IMG/VR virus record: IMGVR_UViG_3300032829_000026
Span: 1 to 38,379 of that record
DNA length: 38,379 bases
Source of the DNA: a virus
Direction: 5' to 3' (one strand)
Positions within the stretch are counted from its first letter, which is position 1; each line of letters starts with the position of its first letter. Under the pieces are notes generated by a model. That model was not told the DNA's origin. It made no database searches and was given only the letters and a program-made list of their open reading frames with translations. Below are positions 34,232 to 38,379 of the stretch, in pieces. A program made the position numbers and the translations under genes.

Positions 34232-34624
34232 ATGATTTTTTTTATAAAAAAAAATAGTAGTTTACCTAAATTAGTTTTTGAAATTTCAGATTCTATAATA
34301 GAAAATTATAGTTTAACACAAGAAATGTTGGAAAATTGCGCTATAACTTTTTCTATGATTGATTCAGAAACAGGAAAATATAAAATAGCAAATGTTCCAG
34401 CAAAATTAAATGTTGAAACTCCAAATTTATCATTTACTGAATTTAAAAAATTTCATTTAATATATCAATTTAGATTAAAAGATACTAATAAAATTGGAAA
34501 TTATTTTGGTGAATTCAAGATTGATTTTTTAGAAAGCTGTACTGCTGGTAAGCTAACATTACCTGTTGATGATAGAATTATTATTGTTGTACATGATTCT
34601 ATAACTAAAACAGATGTTATTTAA
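34232..34624 (+). CDS. Hypothetical protein, beta-sandwich-like
   Basis: 130 residues. The pattern of strands (KLVFEISDSIIENY, CAITFSMIDSETGKYKI, FHLIYQFRLKDTNK, NYFGEFKIDFLES, RIIIVVHDSI) suggests an Ig-like or baseplate-type beta-sandwich. The family is not recognised. It follows the giant fibre by 18 nt and is the last gene of that late unit, with a hairpin 24 nt after its stop, so a fibre-attachment or capsid-decoration role is conceivable. Confidence 0.6.
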   Translation: MIFFIKKNSSLPKLVFEISDSIIENYSLTQEMLENCAITFSMIDSETGKYKIANVPAKLNVETPNLSFTEFKKFHLIYQFRLKDTNKIGNYFGEFKIDFLESCTAGKLTLPVDDRIIIVVHDSITKTDVI

Positions 34625-34644
34625 ATATTAATTATAAAAATCCT

Positions 34645-34674
34645 TTGAAATTTTAGATATATATTATATATTTG
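34645..34674 (+). promoter_or_regulatory. Bacteroidetes-type promoter for the SNF2 helicase gene
   Basis: TTG at 34645-34647 and TATATTTG at 34667-34674 with a 19-nt spacer. The expected start near 34681 gives a leader of about 23 nt before the ATG at 34704, like that of the ssDNA-binding protein gene. The -7 box starts inside the hairpin at 34648-34693. Confidence 0.6.
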
Positions 34675-34693
34675 TGTTTTATATCTAAAATTT
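34648..34693 (+). terminator. Hairpin overlapping the promoter, terminator or operator
   Basis: AAATTTTAGATATA at 34648-34661 is complementary to TATATCTAAAATTT at 34680-34693 (14 bp, 18-nt loop). T-rich DNA follows. It may end the late unit, but the -7 promoter element lies in its loop, so an operator function is also possible. Confidence 0.5.
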
Positions 34694-34703
34694 TTTATTT
34701 TTA

Positions 34704-36512
34704 ATGCTTAATTTTATTTTTAAAGTTACTTGCCAACGTCTTGGTAGAGCACAAAAATATGCTCTTAATTTTCCATATAATATTCAGTTGATTGAAAGAA
34801 TTAAAAATTTACCTTATGATATTAGAAAATTTGATAGTAATACTAGTTGTTGGATTTTAACAACAAAAGCATTATATTTACTCATTAAAATGTATAAAGG
34901 ATCAAATCTTATACATTTTGATTTTGTTGGTGTTAGTGGTAAAGAAATTTTTATCGAACAAGTAAAAAAAATTGATGCAGCTGAAAAAGAAAAACAAGCT
35001 AAAATTAATGAATTAGAAAAAAAGAAAGAAGAATGGCTTGCTTTTAAACAAGAATTAGATAATAATTGGGAACAATATAGTGAACAAGTTCATAAAAATC
35101 TTAAAGAAAATGTAAAATTACATAAACATCAAATAATAGCAAGTGCATTTACTTATAAAGTTAAAAATATATTAATTTCGCATGAAATGGGACTGGGAAA
35201 AAGTCTTTCTAGTTTAACATATATTGAAATGTGTAATTTTAATAAAGTTATTGTTATTACACCTAATAATTTAAAATTTAATTATTATAATGAAATAAAT
35301 AAATTTACAAATAGTAAAGCATATATTGTTGGATGGCCAAAGAAGAAAAATAAATATACAATTGACGAAAGTAAATATATTATTTTTAATTATAATTTTT
35401 TTAATTCTTCAAATAGTAAATATTGTATTGAAAAATTTAATAAATTAAATATTGGAAAAATTAATGCATTAATTTGTGATGAAGCACATGCTTTAAAAAA
35501 CAATAAATCAAATACTTATATTAATTATAAAAAAATTTTTACAGATAATATTTTTATCGATAATAAACCCTCTAAAGTTTTTCTTTCAGGAACGCCCTGT
35601 CCTTCTAAAGCTTTGGAAATGTACAATTTATTACATGAAATTTCGCCTTTAGATTTTCCAAATAGAACATTTTTTAAAGAATATTATTGTGGTATTAAAT
35701 ATAATCCTGAAATTGGTGGATATGATGAAAATTTAGATGAAAAAAAATTGGAAGAATTATATTATAATATTGCTCCATTTACACATAGAAAAAGAAAAAG
35801 TGAATGTCTTGATTTACCACCTAAAAATTATCAAAATATTAATTTTGAAATGACAGATGAAGAATATAATACTTATTATAAAATTGAAGAAGGCGAATTA
35901 GATGAATTATTAAATAAAAAAATAATCGATCCATTATCTATAATGATAAAATTAAGAAAATATTTATCAATGTTAAAAGTTAAAAATATTACTGAAATTA
36001 TTGATAATATTTTAGAAACAGGAGAAAAGGTTGTTATTGTTGATTTTTTTAAAGAGCCATTGAATATACTAAAAGAAAAATATGGCGAAATTGCGGTTCT
36101 TCATACTGGTGATGAAAAAGATTTAGAAGTAAGAAATAATATGGTTAAAGAATTTCAAGATCCAAATAGTAAAATAAAAATATTTTTAGGTAGTTTTGAA
36201 ACTACTAAGGAAGGATTAACACTTACTGCTTCATCAAAATTATTTTTATTGTTTCAACCCTATGTTCCTGGGTGGTTTGATCAAATTTCAGACCGTATAC
36301 ATCGTATTTCGCAGCAGTTTAGTGTAAATATATATTCTTTAATTTTTCAAAATAGTATTGATGAACATATATTTGAAATAATTGAAAATAAACGTCGGGA
36401 ACTTTCAATTGTAATGGATGGCGAATCATATATTAGTAAATTTTCAAATATAAGTACACATGAATTAATGAAAAATTTAATTAATAAATTAAGAGAAAAA
36501 CATAAAAAATAA
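34704..36512 (+). CDS. SNF2-family DNA helicase/translocase
   Basis: 602 residues. The SNF2 helicase core is clear: Walker A HEMGLGKSLS (about 160-169), motif II DEAH (259-262), motif III SGTP (295-298) and motif VI QISDRIHRISQ (527-537), with TTKEGLTLTASS as motif V. The N-terminal 130 residues begin with an RLGRAQKYALNF...NTSCWILTTKAL module like the HARP-type DNA-binding unit of SMARCAL1-like enzymes, then a charged coiled-coil stretch (about 95-135). The family remodels forks and branched DNA. T4 uses UvsW for a similar job, but UvsW is not an SNF2 protein. It has a host-type promoter and is followed after 7 nt by an endonuclease gene. Confidence 0.88.
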   Translation: MLNFIFKVTCQRLGRAQKYALNFPYNIQLIERIKNLPYDIRKFDSNTSCWILTTKALYLLIKMYKGSNLIHFDFVGVSGKEIFIEQVKKIDAAEKEKQAKINELEKKKEEWLAFKQELDNNWEQYSEQVHKNLKENVKLHKHQIIASAFTYKVKNILISHEMGLGKSLSSLTYIEMCNFNKVIVITPNNLKFNYYNEINKFTNSKAYIVGWPKKKNKYTIDESKYIIFNYNFFNSSNSKYCIEKFNKLNIGKINALICDEAHALKNNKSNTYINYKKIFTDNIFIDNKPSKVFLSGTPCPSKALEMYNLLHEISPLDFPNRTFFKEYYCGIKYNPEIGGYDENLDEKKLEELYYNIAPFTHRKRKSECLDLPPKNYQNINFEMTDEEYNTYYKIEEGELDELLNKKIIDPLSIMIKLRKYLSMLKVKNITEIIDNILETGEKVVIVDFFKEPLNILKEKYGEIAVLHTGDEKDLEVRNNMVKEFQDPNSKIKIFLGSFETTKEGLTLTASSKLFLLFQPYVPGWFDQISDRIHRISQQFSVNIYSLIFQNSIDEHIFEIIENKRRELSIVMDGESYISKFSNISTHELMKNLINKLREKHKK

Positions 36513-36519
36513 ATTTTAT

Positions 36520-37935
36520 ATGCCAAAAAAATTATTACAAGAATTTGTAGAACAAATAATAAAAGAAAAATGTAAAGAAAAAAATTATATTTTTTTAAAT
36601 AAAGATTTTATATATAAAAATAATTATATTAAAAATTTAAAGTTTAAATGTAATATTTGTAATTATGAATGGAATTGTTCATATTATTGTTTTATCAATA
36701 AAAATTCTGGTTGCCCTAAGTGTGGAAATGTTCTAAAATTAGCACAACAAAAGGTTAAAGAAAGAATATTAAAAAAATGTGAAGAAAAAAATTATGAATT
36801 AATTGAGCCTTTTGTATATAAAAATAATAAAGAAAAAAATATTCATTTAAGATGTTTAAATGATGGATATGAATGGTATGTTTGTTATAGTACTTTTATA
36901 AGTAATAATCATGGATGTGCTAAATGTTCAAAAACAGCTAAATTATCACAACAAGAAGCGTTGAATAATGTTTTACAAAAATGTAATGAAAAAAAATATA
37001 TTTTACTTGAATCATTTATACGTAAAAATTCTCATGAAAAAAACATTCATTTAAAATGTTTAAATGATGGATACGAATGGTATACAACATATAATAAATT
37101 TATTAATTCTAATAGAGGATGTCCTAAATGTTCTGGTAAATTAAAATTAACTCAAGAATTTGTAAAACAAAAAATTTTACAAAAATGTAAAGAAAAAAAT
37201 TATACATTAATAGAACCATTTATATATAAAAATTTTGATGAAAAAAATATATATTTAATATGTAATAATGATAATTATGAATGGTGTGTGTCATATGATA
37301 CATTTATTAATGATAATCAAGGATGTCCTAAATGTGCTGGTAATTTAAAAAAATCACAAAATGATGTAAATTTTAATATTTTACAAAGATGCAAAGTATT
37401 AAATTATGAATTAATAGAACCATTCATATATATGAATATTAAAGAAAAAAATATTCATTTAAAATGTAATATTTGTAATAAAGAATGGTATGTTAATTAT
37501 GAATGCTTTATAAATAATGAACATGGTTGTCCTAAATGTAGAGATAAAAAAATTGAAAAAACAACAATTGAAAGATATGGAGAAATATGGCTAAAACATA
37601 TTCCAAGATATAATCCAAATTCAATAATATATTTAGATTTAATTTCTGAAAAACTTAAATTACCAATTCAACACGCATTAAATGGTAAAGAAAGAAAATT
37701 TCAACGATATTATATAGATGGTTATATATCTGATTATAATATATGTTTAGAATGGAATGAACAATATCATAATTCTAAAAAGCAAAAAGAAAAAGATTTA
37801 AAAAAGAAGCAATTTCTTGAAGAAAATTTTAAATGTCATATAATATATATTTGGGAAAAAGAATTTTTAAATGATATAGATAATCAAATTAATCTTATTT
37901 GTAATAAAATAAATGAAATAATTAATAAAATTTAA
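36520..37935 (+). CDS. Vsr-like endonuclease with five zinc-finger-like repeats
   Basis: 471 residues. Residues 1-340 hold five repeats of about 68 residues with pattern KCxEKNYxLIEPFIYKNxxEKNIHLKCxxxxYEWYxxYxxFINxNxGCPKC. The closing CxxC pairs are at about 65-68, 133-136, 201-204, 269-272 and 337-340. Repeats 1 and 5 have the complete second knuckle (CNIC at 44-47 and 316-319). In repeats 2-4 it is CLND or CNND, so zinc binding there may be lost or use Asp. The C-terminus (about 395-470) has YIDGYISDYNICLEWNEQYH with D400, E411 and H417, then KEKDLKKKQF, a Vsr-like nuclease signature. The gene lies 7 nt after the SNF2 helicase, so it looks like a homing endonuclease. Confidence 0.75.
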   Translation: MPKKLLQEFVEQIIKEKCKEKNYIFLNKDFIYKNNYIKNLKFKCNICNYEWNCSYYCFINKNSGCPKCGNVLKLAQQKVKERILKKCEEKNYELIEPFVYKNNKEKNIHLRCLNDGYEWYVCYSTFISNNHGCAKCSKTAKLSQQEALNNVLQKCNEKKYILLESFIRKNSHEKNIHLKCLNDGYEWYTTYNKFINSNRGCPKCSGKLKLTQEFVKQKILQKCKEKNYTLIEPFIYKNFDEKNIYLICNNDNYEWCVSYDTFINDNQGCPKCAGNLKKSQNDVNFNILQRCKVLNYELIEPFIYMNIKEKNIHLKCNICNKEWYVNYECFINNEHGCPKCRDKKIEKTTIERYGEIWLKHIPRYNPNSIIYLDLISEKLKLPIQHALNGKERKFQRYYIDGYISDYNICLEWNEQYHNSKKQKEKDLKKKQFLEENFKCHIIYIWEKEFLNDIDNQINLICNKINEIINKI

Positions 37936-37947
37936 TATATTTGTAAT

Positions 37948-38337
37948 ATGATTTTATATAATGATGATAATAATTATAATATTTTGAATGAATATTTAAT
38001 TAATAAACTATTTTTGTCTAAACAAAAATGGAATGAAACTTTTTATGATGAATTAACAAAAGATTGTGTTAATATTATCATATCTGTTTATGATGCAATG
38101 GGAGTTAATATTGATGTTTATAAATTTTATAATATTTATTTTAAATTTGATGATTATGGAGACTTAGTAAAACTTGTTTGTGATAATATTATATGTGCAT
38201 TATGGTTTATTGGAATTTTTCCACAAGATCCTAATATGATATTATTAACAAATAAATTAGAATTTAATAATAAAATATATAGTTTTAATTATAAAACAAA
38301 AAAATTAAATATTAAAAATATTACAATAAATGAATAA
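37948..38337 (+). CDS. Hypothetical protein
   Basis: 129 residues, not recognised. It is mostly helical at the N-terminus (NEYLINKLFLSKQKWNETFYDELTK), with a hydrophobic middle (LVCDNIICALWFIGIFP), which may be a helix in the core and is too short to call a membrane segment with confidence. A TATATTTG element lies 5 nt upstream without a matching -33 box, so no promoter is called. The next gene's ATG overlaps its end by 8 nt. Confidence 0.6.
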   Translation: MILYNDDNNYNILNEYLINKLFLSKQKWNETFYDELTKDCVNIIISVYDAMGVNIDVYKFYNIYFKFDDYGDLVKLVCDNIICALWFIGIFPQDPNMILLTNKLEFNNKIYSFNYKTKKLNIKNITINE

Positions 38338-38379
38338 TAATTTTAATAAAATAGAAATTATTTCTGAAATTAAGAAATT
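38330..38379 (+). CDS. Start of an unidentified gene running off the window
   Basis: An ATG at 38330 opens a frame (MNNNFNKIEIISEIKK) that continues to the window edge. It overlaps the end of the previous gene by 8 nt, the kind of overlap seen between coupled genes. Too little is visible for a function. Confidence 0.45.
   Translation, partial: MNNNFNKIEIISEIKK

Noticed and set aside
1-38379. tRNA genes or stop-codon reassignment
   Set aside because: No tRNA-like cloverleaf was noticed in the short gaps, and core genes read through with the standard code and normal stops.

Overview
The window is about 38 kb of very AT-rich, densely packed DNA with mostly ATG-started genes, short intergenic gaps and TAA stops. 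It looks like part of a large tailed dsDNA phage with a T4-type replication core: a gp32-like ssDNA-binding protein, a UvsX-like recombinase, a 5' nuclease and a gp41/DnaB-like helicase. Several promoters match the Bacteroidetes pattern TTG-N19/20-TANNTTTG (-33/-7), so the likely host is a Bacteroidetes bacterium. That host call is an inference from promoter grammar. No ribosomal, housekeeping or tRNA genes were seen.

Layout. (1) 1-1930: small unrecognised genes. Near the left edge is a 36/30-periodic, CRISPR-like mini-array of three repeats and two spacers (241-408). (2) 1970-5670: five late-looking genes, including a DUF5661-like and a DNRLRE-like protein, headed by copies of a CTATTTATAATAAA-type motif. 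(3) 5740-15383: the replication and recombination block. It carries a GIY-YIG endonuclease gene overlapping the 5' nuclease gene. The helicase gene is fractured: N-extein plus N-intein, then a free-standing Vsr-like endonuclease gene, then C-intein plus C-extein. A DNA methyltransferase gene ends the block. (4) 15540-34624: virion and host-recognition genes, mainly mosaic fibre-like proteins. They include a three-gene island on the minus strand (two LamG-like proteins and a small fibre), a GT9-like glycosyltransferase, a cysteine-rich beta-solenoid-like fibre, a lysis pair (permuted papain-like hydrolase and PF11860-type muramidase) and a fibre with a long nine-residue repeat ladder. (5) 34704-38379: an SNF2-type helicase, a second Vsr-like endonuclease with zinc-finger-like repeats, and unknown genes running off the right edge.

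How the parts work together. Host-type promoters stand before the ssDNA-binding protein, the SNF2 helicase and two unknown genes. The AT-rich TATTTATA-type motif stands before the first gene of most structural operons, which suggests an early/late transcription switch. Fibre genes share N-terminal and C-terminal modules, consistent with domain shuffling among adhesins. Three homing-type nuclease genes lie beside or inside replication genes. The helicase should be rebuilt after translation by protein trans-splicing.

The two most notable items are the fractured helicase with its split intein, and the mini-array at the left edge. The fractured layout is known from metagenomic gp41-type loci; this appears to be a complete example in its genomic context. 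The array's CRISPR identity is plausible but not proven.
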